NCBI GenBank assembly: GCA_949130495.1 | Contig: OX422221.1 | Span: 25,183,917 to 25,247,916, forward strand | From: Sambucus nigra | Taxonomy: Eukaryota; Streptophyta; Magnoliopsida; Dipsacales; Adoxaceae | DNA: 64,000 nucleotides | Direction of reading: 5' to 3' | In this document: in pieces, positions 50,100-62,741 of the stretch | How positions within the stretch are numbered: the stretch's first letter is position 1 | How the letters are laid out: each line of letters starts with the position of its first letter | Notes under the pieces: model-generated | Told to the model about the DNA's origin: nothing | Databases searched by the model: none | Seen by the model: only the letters and a program-made list of their open reading frames with translations | Program-made: the position numbers and the translations under genes

Positions 50100-50880
50100 C
50101 CAGACCCATTGCACGTACACCGTATTAGATGGATGATTTGGAGATGAGGGAGCTTCGGGATTAGATTCGGTAGTTATTGGTATAGGAGTTTATTGGGAGG
50201 ATTACTTCATCGTGGTGTGCTCCAGTTTTGTCCGTCAATAATAAGGATGGATAATTACGATTTGGTATCGACTACCGGTAGATGAACAAGGTCACCTTAA
50301 GGAATAAATATCCATTGCCTTGCATTGATGCTTTGTCTAACCAGCTGAGGGGTGCTGCGTATTTCTCTAAGATTGACTTAAAATCAAGTTATCATCAGTT
50401 GAGCATTCGGGAGCAAGGATTATCAAAGACGACGTTTCTTACGAGATATGGGCAATATGAGTTTTTAATTATGCCTTTTGAGCTAACCAATGCACTGACG
50501 GTATTTATTTATTTTATGAATCGAGTATTCATAGATTATTTGGATCGATTCATCATAGTGTTTATCAACGAAATCATGATTTATTCTCGGACTGCATAGG
50601 AGCACACACAACATTTACAAATAGTCTTAAAGACACTACGAGACCACCAATTGTATGCTAAGTTCAAGAAATGCAGTTTTTGGTTGAGAGAGGTGTAGTT
50701 ATTGGGCCACATTATGTCAGAGAAGGGGATATTAATGGACTCGGGGAAGCTTTCTACAGTGATCGAATGGGGAAAACCCACTACAACCACCGAGGTACGT
50801 AGATTTTTGGGATTGGCTGGGTACTATCGTCGATTCATTTAGGGTTTATCCAAGATAGTCGGGCCCCTAACTAATTTGAT
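50100..50880 (+). pseudogene. Gypsy reverse transcriptase, catalytic residues lost
   Basis: Several stops before 50282. Then 105 open codons with [21 protein letters not shown] (first catalytic Asp kept) and [12 protein letters not shown]. The F-I-D-D box reads F-I-N-E, so both Asp are changed. After a stop: [15 protein letters not shown] and F-L-G-L-A-G-Y-Y-R-R-F-I. Confidence 0.9.
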
Positions 50881-50899
50881 AAGGAATATGGGATGACAT

Positions 50900-51300
50900 G
50901 TGCCAGCAAGCGTTTGGTGACCTGAAGACTAGATTGAGTACTGCACCGATTTTTGCATTACCTCGAGTAGGGATAGACTATATGGTCTTTACAAAGTTCA
51001 AGGTTTTCAGATGCAGGAGGAGAGTTAATGAGGGACATTACCCCACCCATGACTTATAGCTAGCAGTTGTGGTTTTTGCACTGTGAGTGTGGAGGCATTA
51101 TTTACTTGAGAGAAGTTGTAGTTATTCACAAACCATAAGAGCTAACATTATTTGTTCACGCAGCGGGTGTTGACCATGGGACAGAGGAGGTGGCTAGAGT
51201 TTGTGAAAGACTACAAGTTCAACACTAAGTACCACCCGGTGAAAGAGAACTTAGTGGATGCCTTGAACCTCTAGCCGATGTTGGAGTTAGCAGTAGTGTG
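50900..51300 (+). pseudogene. Gypsy RNase H, heavily decayed
   Basis: Segments A-F-G-D-L-K-T-R-L, V-V-F-A-L and W-R-H-Y-L at Gypsy RNase H spacing, with frameshifts and stops between them. Confidence 0.7.
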
Positions 51301-51339
51301 AAAGGCAAAATGGAAATCACTTCGTGGGGATGATGACTT

Positions 51340-52668
51340 GACTTGTGCATTTATAGCAATCATCAGCATTACACCCAAGATCATTATTCGAGTGGTGAAG
51401 GAACATGCAGGAGATCAGGACAGTTGTTAATAAAGGAAGCGAGGCACTATTCCATTGGGTCGATTGGTGGTTTGAGATTTCAGGGCAGAGTAGTTGTCCC
51501 AGATGATGAGGAGTTAAGGGGAACTGTTATGTATGAGGCTCACGATTCACATTTTATGGCACATCTCGGAGGGGATAAGACGAACCATGATATATGACAT
51601 CAGTATTGGTGGGCCGCGATGAAGAAGGATATATTAAATTTTGTGTCCAAGTGTGCAACATGTCAGCTAGTGGAGGTGGACCATCAACATCCTGCATGTG
51701 TGTTACAACCTTTGGAGATACCAATGTGAAAATAAGAGAGCATCTGCATGGACTTCAACACTAGTCTACCTACATCACAGAGGGGGCGTGTTTCCATTTG
51801 GGTGATCCTCGGCAGATTGATGAAGTTGGCTCACTTTTGGCTAATCTGGACAGATTACAGCTCAAAGCAGTGCACTATAATTTTTCTCCAAAGATTTTAA
51901 AGTTGCACGGGGAACCACTCAACATTGTGTCAGATAGGGACATGACATTTGGGTCCTAATTTTGGAGGAGATTTAAGTAGGCTTTAGGGGTAGAGTTCAG
52001 ATTGAGCACCTCATATCATCCTCAAACTAATGGGCAGATAGGGAGGGTGAATTTGATGTTTGAGGATATGTTACGGATGTGAATTTTAGATTTTATTGGA
52101 GTAGTTTATAACTTTGGTGAAGTTTTCATACAACAATAGCTACCACTTCACGATTGGGATGACACCATTTGAGGTGCTTTACGGGAGACAATTCCATTCA
52201 CCCTCATACTGGTTGGAGGTGGGGGAGAACAAGCTACTGGGGCCAGATTTCATTGAGGACAACTCATAAAAGGTAGAGATGATTCGGTCGAGGATATGGA
52301 TTGCCTAGGATAGGCGAAAGAACTATTTGGATGTGGGTCGGAGACACTCAAACTTTGCAGTTAGGGATCAAGTGTTAATTAGAGTGTCTCCTATGAAGGG
52401 ATTGATGAGGTTTGGGAAGAAAGGGAATCTAGCTCCCTGATACATTGGACCATTACCTATTCTTGATAGGATTGGACCCGTGGCATATCGGTTGAGATTA
52501 TCGAACAACTTGAAATGGATACACAGAGTTTTCTATATATCTGCATTGCATTGGTTCCTTCAAGACGAGATAGCGTACCAGCACATTGATAATTATGAGA
52601 TAGATCTCCATCCAGATGCTGTCTACGAGAAGAGACATGTAGCCATTTTCGGCCGTCAAGAGCACTGA
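51340..52668 (+). pseudogene. Gypsy integrase and GPY/F C-terminal domain
   Basis: Zinc domain with E-A-H-D-S-H-F-M-A-H-L-G and C-A-T-C-Q. Core pieces are C-M-D-F-N-T, S-D-R-D-M-T-F and S-T-S-Y-H-P-Q-T-N-G-Q; then T-P-F-E-V-L-Y-G-R. The GPY/F-type domain reads Y-I-G-P-L-P-I-L ... V-A-Y-R-L, and the last 62 codons (52480-52668) run H-R-V-F-Y-I-S-A-L to R-Q-E-H. A chromodomain is suspected by position but not clear from sequence. At least ten stops. Confidence 0.85.
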
Positions 52669-52826
52669 CTTCTATCCAAGGTTGTTCCTTTAGTTCAGAT
52701 GCAGTGGGGACACCATCAGGGGGACGATTCGACTTAGGAGAGGGAGGATGACATGCACATGAAATACCCTAAACTCCTCTATCTAGGTACATATTTTTCT
52801 AGATTCCAAGGATGGAATCTCGTTAT

Positions 52827-52838
52827 CAGGGGGAAGAA
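52827..52838 (+). other. Polypurine tract of the Gypsy element
   Basis: CAGGGGGAAGAA immediately before TGTAATACCC of the 3' LTR. Confidence 0.88.
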
Positions 52839-54559
52839 TGTAATACCCTCTATTTCTTTTAGAATAAATAAAACTATATTTTTGGAATAAAATAAAAAAT
52901 TTATGGAAACATAATTGAATCGGTGAATTTAATTAATTTATTGCTAACTATTAATTTGTTGTTATGTCATAATTATGTGTGGTTGACTTTTGTTATGGTA
53001 ATAACAATAAAAATTGTTATGTCATAATTATGTGTGGTTGACTTTTGTTGTGCAGTAGAAAATTTATAAATGACGTGTGATGCGGTTATAAAAATATAAT
53101 TGTGGATAAAATTTGTGAGACATATTTTTGGTTGTCATATGGGCTCGTTTAGATATTTTAAACCTTTAAAAATGGTCCCAATGTATATGTATATAAGGTA
53201 GGTGACTTTTGGGGTAGTCTGATTATGGGTTCAGGCCCATTTGGGGGTCTAAAACTTGGGAATTTAACCCAAATCAGGATTAATGAACTAATTACCTCTA
53301 TTACGAGGGTAATAAACTCCCTGGAGATTTCATCTAAGAACCCTCACCTACATTACTGAGAGGGAGAGAAGATAAGAAGCCACAATAATGGATTGAAGAG
53401 GGACATTCCAAAGGGGAATTCATCAATCGTGTGTCGAGGCAAGAATTTTCTTGCTCAATTTGTTGTTCAATTTTCTTCTTGATTCATCGTAGTAAACCCC
53501 ATATGATTTTTGGGCTTTAGTTCAATATTTATTATTTAATGTGAGGGATTAATCTTATGCATGTTAACCCAGAAATCTAGGATAATTGAATTCTTAAATT
53601 TGATGTTGGATGCCTTAAGGTTCTTGGGATAAGTTTGGAGAATCTTGGATTCACATGTAGATGTTTTTATGTAGATTTATGGTCGAGGAATTTGTAATTT
53701 TGAACTCATGTTAGATGCCCCAAAAATCTTATTGATACATGGTTAATATTGTAGTAGAAAAATCTGGACTAAAGGTTGTAGTTAAAATCACCTGAATTTT
53801 GGGAATTGGGGAGATAAGTCAATGTTAATATATGAAGTTAGTGGCTCTAAGATGAGTAATTAAGTGGTAGGTACCTGATTATATGGTTATATAAATGAAT
53901 GAACAATTGGAAGAAATCTTGGAAAATAATTGAGAAATCCCGTAATAAAGAAACTATCAGATCTGGGCTGATGCACCATTTCAAATCAATTCGGCCTTAC
54001 AGCGAATCGATTGGGTCTGGAAGTGGATTGATGCGGATAAGGAACCGAATCCATTCCATCCCGGGGATAGGTTAAGTTGGGACCGAAACTAGTTTCGGGG
54101 AGAAGTTCATACGAGTTGGTGGGACAGTTTTGGGGTCAACGAAGAATTTATATAATATGCAAATCTGGCACATATATTTATTGGAAAAATTATATTTAAC
54201 TAGATGGTTAAATAATATTTTAAAAATGGAGGAATTAATAATTAACTAGATGGTCAATTATTAATGGATGAGTATTTACGAACATCATGTGGGATACTTA
54301 CGTAATTACCGAGTAGTTACCTACACATATTATATGGGAATAGTAATATATATTTATGTGTGTTTGGACATACCAATGTTCGTGGATGGTCCTATCGACT
54401 TGGGGTTTAGCGTGTTGGAGATCATATCACACGTTGGCATGGGTGGGCTAGATGTTGTGTAGGTCATTTTAGGTACCATGTAGCATTGCCATCTACGAGA
54501 GGTAGGGGTTGATGCTGGAATCCTTTGTTGCCGCTAAGTATGGTTTGTTAACTGATGTA
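52839..54559 (+). repeat. 3' LTR of the Gypsy element, left part
   Basis: Matches 45582 to about 47170. It has a tandem duplication of about 50 bp at 52960-53060 (GTTATGTCATAATTATGTGT twice) and extra DNA near 53750-53890. It ends at the ATGTA target site of the Athila insertion. Confidence 0.9.
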
Positions 54560-56148
54560 TGATTAGGCACATATTCTTCATATTTATCCCCTTAATTTTG
54601 GTATTTTTATGATCCCGTGCAGTGTAAATAGCTTGGATTTGTCTCGTATTTATATTACTAACCCCTTTTGGCAAGTATTTCATGTTTTGTGTATTTCTCA
54701 TGTGTTTTACAGGTATTTCATGCAAGTTAGTGCGAAGGAGAACTCAAAACAGTGAAAGAAACGAAGAAATGGAGAGTTGAAGGGAATTTTCGTAATTTTG
54801 TAGCCTTAGTCCGGAGGTGGGGCTAACTATAAAGTTGAAGATCTCTAAATTACAAGAACACTGGAAAAAACGGCACCTCAATCCGAGCTACGGTGAAGAA
54901 GTTACGATGTTTTGAAGTTGCGCGATAACGAAGAGAAATGGAACAGGACCGATCCAGATGGAACCAAACCGATCCGGTGTGGACCGGACCGGTCCGATCA
55001 GAAAAAAAGATCCGATCCGGTACCAAACTGATCCGGACCGGTCCGGCTGTGCTAATTGCTGTCATTAATTATGCAGATTTTAAGGTGATTGGCTGGTAAA
55101 AACTTGTGCCACAAGCGAAATTTGACGTCAAATTCGTGAACTTGGTGCTATAAAAGACCAAGCCCTAACTCATTCAAAGGGGGGACTCTAAATTAGTGAG
55201 ATAAAGTCATTTTTTTAGAAATCCTTTTTATTTTTTCATATTCTTAGAAAAACCCTAGTTTGTATGTTTGAAGAACAAGTAGTATTCTGGATTCAAGTTC
55301 ATCTTGTGCAGATTTCAAGTATCAATTCTTCAATTCAATTCAAGTATCAAATTCCCTTCTCTTATTTAGTCTCAATTCTATTTTCAATTTTCAATTGTTT
55401 TGCAATTTGTTACCAATGTTTGTTAGATCCATAATTCCATGTATTGGTATTGAATTTGTTTTCTAGAAAAATCATGTCTAGCTAAATTCTTAAGGGATGG
55501 GGTACATGAACTCATTCCGAGGTGAATTACCCATTTAGAAAATAGAGGGTAAATTAAATATTGACCGAATCGTGTAAGGAAATTATACAAACATAGCCAA
55601 TCTTTTAATCTCTCTTGCCCTGGGTACTTGGGATGTTTAAGAACGCTATGCAAGTGTATTAGTCCATTCACCGCTTTGTATTTACCTTTGATTTCATATG
55701 ATGCGGGCAAGATCCCTCCTATATGTAATGCTTAGGATCTATAAAGATTGGATTTAGTCAAAATTTCAATTTACAATTCTAGTATTCTATACGGTAATTT
55801 ACTAAGGTTTGAGGGATTGTACCCCACCCAATTTTCTCTCATTTTCAAATCTAATTTCTTTACAAATCTTAGTATTTTTGTGCACATTTTATTTCATCAC
55901 CAATTGGAAATTTAAACCCATCAATCATCTTTTTCTTTTCTTCTATTTTAACATCAACTTTAGGATTAAACTACCTTACCTTTGTCGTCACGTTCACACG
56001 TCCTAATTCCCTGTGGATTCGATACCCAGACTCGCCACTATACTCCTTAAGAAGTGTAGTTACAAGTTTAGTTTTTTTTGTATTGAGGTTGGAAGCCGAT
56101 AACAACGACTAGCGTATTACACAGACGCTCGGTTTTTTCACTCGACCA
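54560..56148 (+). repeat. 5' LTR of the Athila-like element
   Basis: Starts TGATTAGGCACATATTC and ends CTCGACCA. TATA box TATAAAAG at 55149-55156, about 590 bp from the LTR start. At 54945-55045 there is a GC-rich cluster of CCGATCCGG / GGACCGGTCC units. Confidence 0.92.
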
Positions 56149-56151
56149 AAA

Positions 56152-56169
56152 TGGCGCCGTTGCCGGGGA
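56152..56169 (+). other. Primer-binding site (Asp tRNA)
   Basis: TGGCGCCGTTGCCGGGGA, three bases after the LTR. It is the standard Athila/Tat primer site. Confidence 0.92.
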
Positions 56170-56366
56170 ATTAGGTGGACTTCAGGTTAGGTTGGTTAAT
56201 CCCAAATTTGACCTTAAAAAAAAACTCAAAAAAAAAAAATCTGATCTGATCTCATCTTTCATAAGATCTTCATGCAAACTCCTCCGTTGTCTCCAATCTA
56301 ATTTCACGAAAATCCCCTTGCTGAAGCTAACTCTGACAATTCTCATACTACCGATGCTCCACACTT

Positions 56367-57730
56367 TTGAGGCAAACACTGAGTGAGGGTTCTGAATCGT
56401 TGGGTAGCAATATGTCTGTGCACGGTAGTGTTGGTGTTGGTGCTGGAGAGGAAGAGATACCATATCTTCCCATGAAAGATATTTTATTTTCGGAGCGAAC
56501 TGTTACCCATGGTTGCATTTTACTCCCTATAATGCCGGTCAGTTCCACTTTCGTAATGTGATGATTCAAATTCTTCCTACATTTCATGGGATGGATTATG
56601 AAAAACCATATCTCCATATTCGAGAATTCGAAGATACATGTGAGACGTTTGGTGATCAAGCCTGCCCAGAAGATGTTATCCGATTAAAGCTTTTACCTTT
56701 TTCCTTAAAGGATAAAGCTAAGACCTGGCTATGGTCTCTACCCCCGAATTCTGTTATGTCCTGGAGAGATATGCAGACTAAGTTTCTCTCAAAGTTCTTT
56801 CCACAACACAAAACCAATTCTGTCAAGGCTCAAATCGAAGATTTTTGCCAAAATGACAATGAAGCCTTTGATAAGTGTTGGGAACGTTTTCAGGAGTTAG
56901 TTAGCGCTTGCCCACATCATGGGTTTGAGAAACATCATCTCATTTCATTCTTTCATCAAGGGCTTACTTTGGCGTCTAAACAACTCGTGCAGACAATGTG
57001 CGAAAGACCATTTTGGGAATTATACTCGAGCGATGATGAGGCTCATTTGAATTACGTAGCAGAGACTACGCAATTATGGGATGTTTCTGACCCCAACAGC
57101 CAAAATAGACATCGACAAGTGTCCAACACTCCTGCTGCTTCCGGTATTTATCAATTGGACAAGGACACTTTGTTAGATCATAAATTTGACCAATTGGAAA
57201 AGAATTTCAGAGACATGCTTGAAGTTCGATTAAGAGAAGTAGCTGGACCTGTGCAAGCAGGAAAAGAAAAAGTGTGTGCCATTTGTGCTGCTGGTCATTC
57301 TACCAAAGGATGTCCTACCATCCCTGCATACAAGGCAATGTACACTGAACAAGTTGAGGCAATAGGGGTGTTTTGCGGAAATTATAATGCACAGCAAGGG
57401 AATGCATACAATAAATCTTGGAGGAATAATCTTGGTTTCATCTATGGACAACCACAAGGGGGGATGGATCCTAACCCACATGTGACTTTACCACCACCAC
57501 CCCCTCAATTTCAGGAAGTGGTTCCTCCTATGCATGTACCACCTCCTGGTCCGTATGTTGCCCCACCGAGGCGATCTCTTGAGCACAACTTAAATCACCT
57601 CATCCAATCTCAAAAGGATAACAGTGCTAAGTATGATCGAATGTTCAATGAAATACATACTAGCATCTCAAGGTTACAAACTGCATCGAATGTCCAAGAG
57701 AAGTGCAAATTTTCTGCTCAAAGCCAATGA
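56367..57730 (+). pseudogene. Athila-like gag, one frameshift
   Basis: The N-terminal part (about 56412-56520) includes G-A-G-E-E-E-I-P-Y-L-P-M-K-D-I-L, then the frame changes near 56515-56525. From there 405 codons are open: Retrotrans_gag capsid domain (I-L-P-T-F-H-G, Y-L-H-I-R-E-F, L-K-D-K-A-K-T-W-L, F-L-S-K-F-F-P), a CCHC-like knuckle C-A-I-C-A-A-G-H-S-T-K-G-C, and a Pro-rich tail. A single in-frame TGA at 57728 separates it from the protease. Confidence 0.9.
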
Positions 57731-58516
57731 CCTCCCCAAGGACAAACCAGTATTGGCACTACATCCCACTACCATCGAGAGCAATGTAGCGCTATTACCA
57801 CTCTACGTAGTGGGAAAGTATTTGATTTGTCACCTCCCCCATGCACTGCATCTAAAGATAAAGAGGTTTCGCCCGGCACAATAGAGGACGAATATGCCCC
57901 TTTAGTTGAGAGTGAGGAGGAGGAAAACACTAGTGGACCCAAGGCCATCACCCCCACCGCTGCCCCATACCCTCAACGGTTGGTCTCTCACTCCAAAACG
58001 ACCTCCCGTGATGAAGTTCTGGAAGTCCTTAAACAAGTAAAAATTAATTTACCCTTTCTCGAGACTATACAGAGAATTCCCGCATATGCTAAGTTTATTA
58101 AGGACTTACTCATGGTGAAACGCAAGCTAAAGGTAAACCAGAATGTCTCTTTGGCCCAAAATGTCAGCGCAGTCTTGTCGAGTGACTTTCCATTAAAATA
58201 TAAAGATCCGGGTGCTCCCACTATTTCGTGTATCATGGGGAAAAACCGAATCGAGAGAGTTCTAATAGATCTAGGGGAGAGTGTTAACATTATGCCCTAT
58301 TCCATCTATAGGCAACTAGAACTGGTGGCCCTTAAGCCCACAAATATGACTCTCCAGCTCGCGGATCATTCTGTGAAGCTTCCTCGGGGAATTATTGAGT
58401 ATGTGATTGTGCAAATAGACACTTTCTACTTCCCGGTGGATTTTGTCATTTGGGACGAAGAACCCTCTGTTCTCCCAAGTAATCATGTTCCCGTATCCTT
58501 GGCCGCCCATTTTTAG
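57731..58516 (+). pseudogene. Athila-like protease region
   Basis: In the same frame as gag after the TGA. It opens with A-I-T-T-L-R-S-G-K-V-F, an acidic Glu-rich spacer, R-I-P-A-Y-A-K-F-I-K-D, and then the retropepsin core V-L-I-D-L-G-E-S-V-N-I-M-P, L-Q-L-A-D-H-S and Y-F-P-V-D-F. The family active site is D-x-G-A; here Ala is Glu. A frameshift at about 58510 ends the match, where the family has F-L-A-T-A-N-A-L-I. Confidence 0.88.
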
Positions 58517-59400
58517 CTACAGCTAATGCTCTTATCAATTCCCGAAGTGGGCGTATGCAATTAACTTTCGGGAACATGACCCTCGAAACAAATATCTTTA
58601 ATAATTCCAAGAAAGCGGGTGATGAAGGGGAACTGTGAGGGTTGGATCTTTTGGGGGAAGCACACGAGCAAGAAAGAACTTACAAGGAAGAGCCATTAGG
58701 GGAAGGTCGTGTTGCGCACAGTGAGAGGAGTGGTTGCAACATCGAGAGCATGGTAGGGGAGGTATGTTTAGTTAATGCATTCGAGAGCATGAGTGAGCCC
58801 ATGAACAAGAGTGAAAGAGGAGATTTAGAGTGTGTCGGGAGAGACTCGTCGAAATACATAGAGGAAAGAGAATGGTAGGACACTATCGATACATTTCTCC
58901 TTGATTACCACCCACCCACACTACCCTATAATTCGGCGAGTGAGCACGAAAGACATGTTGAGGACCCCAAGCTAGATAGAGAGCTAGAGGAGTTGAGGCT
59001 AGCAGAGTTTGAGAGAGAGTTTGGACTGGTGGATGTAAGCCTAAATGTTGAAGTCTAATCTTTCTGGGCCTCATTTCGTCATTTAGACGAAAGCGAGTGG
59101 GACAATAGAATTGATGCATTTATCCTTACCAAACATCCACCCATACCATTTGAGTCTTCGGAGGTACTTTAAGATAAGACTCAAATCTCATCCGACTTAG
59201 AGACCAAACCATGTGCTACGCACCAAGAGGATCCTTTTCCAGTTTGTCCTAATACATCTCCCGGTCTTTCCTTTATCTATGGGCACAGGCCCAATTTGTT
59301 CCGGATATTCACTTATGATGGTAAGACGGGAGAGACGAGGAGAGCAACATACCCAGTGAAAGGGGTCGGGTGATTTGTGGAGAGAGATGAGAGTTCGTCG
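58517..59400 (+). pseudogene. Acidic post-protease region of unknown function
   Basis: The frame shifted at about 58510 first finishes the protease end (A-L-I-N-S-R-S-G, F-G-N-M-T-L-E). It then runs through an acidic, Glu/Ser-rich stretch (to 58878), an E-W-x-x-x-I-D-x-F-x-x-x-x-H-P-P segment (about 58870-58930) and a second related E-W-D-N-R-I-D-A-F-I-L-T-K-H-P-P (about 59095-59145), with stops between. No RT or integrase motif is found on either strand. Confidence 0.6.
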
Positions 59401-61132
59401 CACCCCCGACGCATATGGGGTGATTTTTGTTGTATTTTTGAGTCATGTATAAGTGTTATATAGTGTCTTGTTGCATTTAAACAATTTGCTTGTTTTATTT
59501 GTCGCACTTATTCTTTTTCTTCTTTAGATTCTAATCCTTTTGATTGAGGACAATGCAAAAGTCTAAGTTAGGGGGGGTGATAAGTGCGTCTTTCTAAAAA
59601 CATCACAAATTTTTAAAATGCCAAAAAAAAAAATTGAAAAATTTTGAAAAAAAAGCCAAAAATATTTTTGTTCAAAATAAAAAAGAATTGGAATTTAAAT
59701 TTTTCAAAAATATCACCTTTATTCTGTTTGAAGTCTCAAATTGTTAACAATCAAAATTCACTAAGCCAAAATTGACCGAAGATGGAAATTGAAAGAAAAT
59801 TGACGACTTAACGAATAAATGTGGAGATTGATCAAACCCGGTGAGATTTCGAGCCTTTCAATTTTTTTTCAGTTTTTAAATCAATCCGAGTTTATGATTA
59901 ACTCAAAGTGCTTTTCAGCGTTTTAATAAGTCGTTGATGATCTCAATCCTTTGTTTTGATCGGCTATGGGAAATGTGTGAAATGTTATCTCAAAATTCGT
60001 GCCAAATATATCTCTAAACTTAATTTAACCTCGAGATGCATATGGTAATGTGATTAGCATTTTGGATAATGAAGTAGGCCCTCTTTTGTTTAACCCAAAA
60101 ATATTAGCCATAAAAAGTTGTGAAAAACAAAATTATCCCTTTGCAATCCACTTTGAGCCTAATATAATATTTCCCTTTCGTTTGATAACCCGAAAAAACC
60201 CAAATAGCCTGGAAATTGGGAAAATTGAGAAAATTCATCAAGTAAGTCCAAATTGTGCGGTAAAAAGGGGCAAGAGAAAAAAGAAAAAAAAATGCTCAAC
60301 AAAAATAGCAAGAAAAGAAAAAAAAAGAAAATAGAAAAGGAAAGAGAAAAATGAGCAAATGCCCGAAAAAGCACTAATGGACATCATAAGGGAATTTTCC
60401 AATTCCGAACAGCCCATCCATTCCCATTTTTACCCTTTACACCTTTTAACCCAAAAAGTCCTAACCGAGTCCGAATGGTGAAATTAATTACCGCATGGAG
60501 AGCTAAGATATGAAAAGATAATAAAAGAAATTAAAAGGGTGTGATTAAGAGATGATGTTTCCCATTTCTAAATAACTGTATTCCGATGATGAGATCTTTT
60601 CACCATATATTTCCTTCTTTTCAATTTTGTATGAGTGAATTTGTGTCAATTATATTTACTCTTTATATCATGCATACCGAGAGAAAATAGCCTCAATCCG
60701 AGTGATTTGTTTGTGAGTGCATCCGTAAGAATTTGAATCAAAACGAATTTTCGGAAAGTAACGTAATGCTCAATCGATGGAAATTTGAGGTTGAATTTTT
60801 GGCTTTACACACACACACTATGGTTTGAGACATTTAAATATGAATTTATGGTGATTATTTTTCGAAAAGTTTAAATTGTACAATTTTTAAGTATTTTGAT
60901 ATTTATTTGAGTCAATAAAGAATTTTGTGGGTGTATTCACTGCAAACCCTCATGCGACAAAACTCGTCCTACTAGAATAACCTAGGGGTTTAAAGGCTTG
61001 TTGCATACGCTAAATGCAATCGCTTGCCGGCGAAAAAGGTATTCTATCCCAATAAAAGAATTTTCAAGAGTTGAAATTTAAACTAATTTCATTTAATTGC
61101 TCGGGACGTGCAAAGTTCTAAGTTAGGGGATG
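59401..61132 (+). other. Non-coding 3' region of the Athila-like element
   Basis: It begins with a polypurine-type TAAGTTAGGGGGGGTGATAA (59564-59583) and ends with another, TAAGTTAGGGGATG, against the 3' LTR. Between them is AT-rich DNA with a purine-rich AAGAAAAAAAAG zone (about 60275-60350) whose Lys/Arg-rich frame is compositional. Confidence 0.75.
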
Positions 61133-62736
61133 TGATTAGGCACATATTCTTCATATTTATCCCCTTAATTTCCGTATTTTTATGATCCCGTGCAGTGTAA
61201 ATAGCTTCGATTTGTCTCGTATTTATGCTACTAACCCCTTTTGTCAAGTATTTCGTGTTTTGTGTATTTCTCATGTGTTTTACAGGTATTTCATGCAAGT
61301 TAGTGCGAAGGAGAACTCAAAACAGTGAAAGAAACCAAGAAATGGATAGTTGAAGGGAATTTTCGTAAGTTTTTAGCCTTAGTCCTGAGGTGGTGACAAC
61401 TAGAAAGTTGAAGAGATCTAAAATAGAAGAACACTGGAAAAAACGGCACCTCAATCCGAGCTACGGTGAAGAAGTTACGATGTTTTGAAGTTGTGCGATA
61501 ATGAAGAGAAATGGAAAAGGACCGATCCGGATGGAACCAAACCGATCCGGTGGGGACCGGACCGGTCCAGTCAGAAAAGAAAGAACCGATCCGGTACCAA
61601 ATAAATCCGGACCAAACCGATCCGGACCGGTCCAGCTGTGCGAATTGCTGTCATTAATTATGCAGATTTTAAGGTGATTGGCTGGTAAAAACTTGTGCCA
61701 CAAGCGAAATTTGACGTCAAATTCGTGAACTTGGTGCTATAAAAGACCAAGCCCTAACTCATTCAAAGGGGGGACTCTAAATTAGTGAGATAAAGTCATT
61801 TTTTTAGAAATCCTTTTTAGTTTTTCATATTCTTAGAAAAACCCTAGTTTGTATGTTTGAAGAACAAGTAGTATTCTGGATTCAAGTTCATCTAGTGCAG
61901 ATTTCAAGTATCAATTCTTCAATTCAATTCAAGTATCAAATTCCCTTCTCTTATTTAGTCTCAATTCTATTTTCAATTTTTAATTGTTTTGCAATTTGTT
62001 ACCAGTGTTTGTTAGATCCATAATTCCATGTATTGGTATGAATTTGTTTTCTAGAAAAATCATGTCTAGCTAAATTCTTAAGGGATGGGGTACATGAACT
62101 CATTCCGAGGTGAATTACCCATTTAGAAAATAGAGGGTAAATTAAATATTGATCGAATTGTGTAAGGAAATTATACAAACATAGCCAATCTTTTAATCTC
62201 TCTTGGCCTAGGTACTTGGGATGTTTAAGAACGCTATGCAAGTGTATTTGTCCATTCACCGCTTTGTATTTACCTTTGATTTCATATGATGCGGGAAATA
62301 TCCCTCATATATGTAATGCTTAGGATCTATAAAGATTGGATTTAGTCAAAATTTCAATTTACAATTCTAGTATTCTATACGGTAATTTACTAAGGTTTGA
62401 GGGATTGTACCCCACCCTATTTTCTCTCATTTTCAAATCTAATTTCCTTACAAATCTTAGTATTTTTGTGCACATTGTATTTCATCACCAATTGGAAATT
62501 TAAACCCATCAATCATCTTTTTCTTTTCTTTTATTTTAACATCAACTTTAGGATTAAACTACCTTACCTTTGTCATCACGTTCACATGTCCTAATTCCCC
62601 GTGGATTCGATACCCAGACTCGCCACTATACTTCTTAAGAAGTGTAGTTACAAGTTTAAGTTTTTTTGTATTGAGGTTGGAAGCCGATAACAACGACTAG
62701 CGTATTACACAGACGCTCGGTTTTTCCCCTTGATGA
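61133..62736 (+). repeat. 3' LTR of the Athila-like element
   Basis: 1604 bp. It differs from the 5' LTR by scattered substitutions and extra bases in the CCGATCCGG cluster (61515-61635). TATA box TATAAAAG at about 61738. Confidence 0.92.
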
Positions 62737-62741
62737 ATGTA

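Larger units (their letters stand above)
54560..62736 (+). mobile_element. Athila-like Gypsy element, 8.2 kb, gag-protease only
   Basis: LTRs 54560-56148 (1589 bp) and 61133-62736 (1604 bp), flanked by ATGTA (54555-54559 and 62737-62741). The primer site TGGCGCCGTTGCCGGGGA at 56152 matches an Asp tRNA, the hallmark of the Athila/Tat branch. Gag and protease are recognisable at 56367-58510. Where RT, RNase H and integrase should follow, there is an unfamiliar acidic region (58510-59400) and then 1.7 kb of non-coding DNA. It is nested in a Gypsy LTR, which gives its relative age. Confidence 0.93.

Noticed and set aside
60050..60334. Lys/Arg-rich ORF as a possible nuclear protein.
   Set aside because: Its basic tail comes from a purine-rich AAG/AAA tract in untranslated retroelement DNA.
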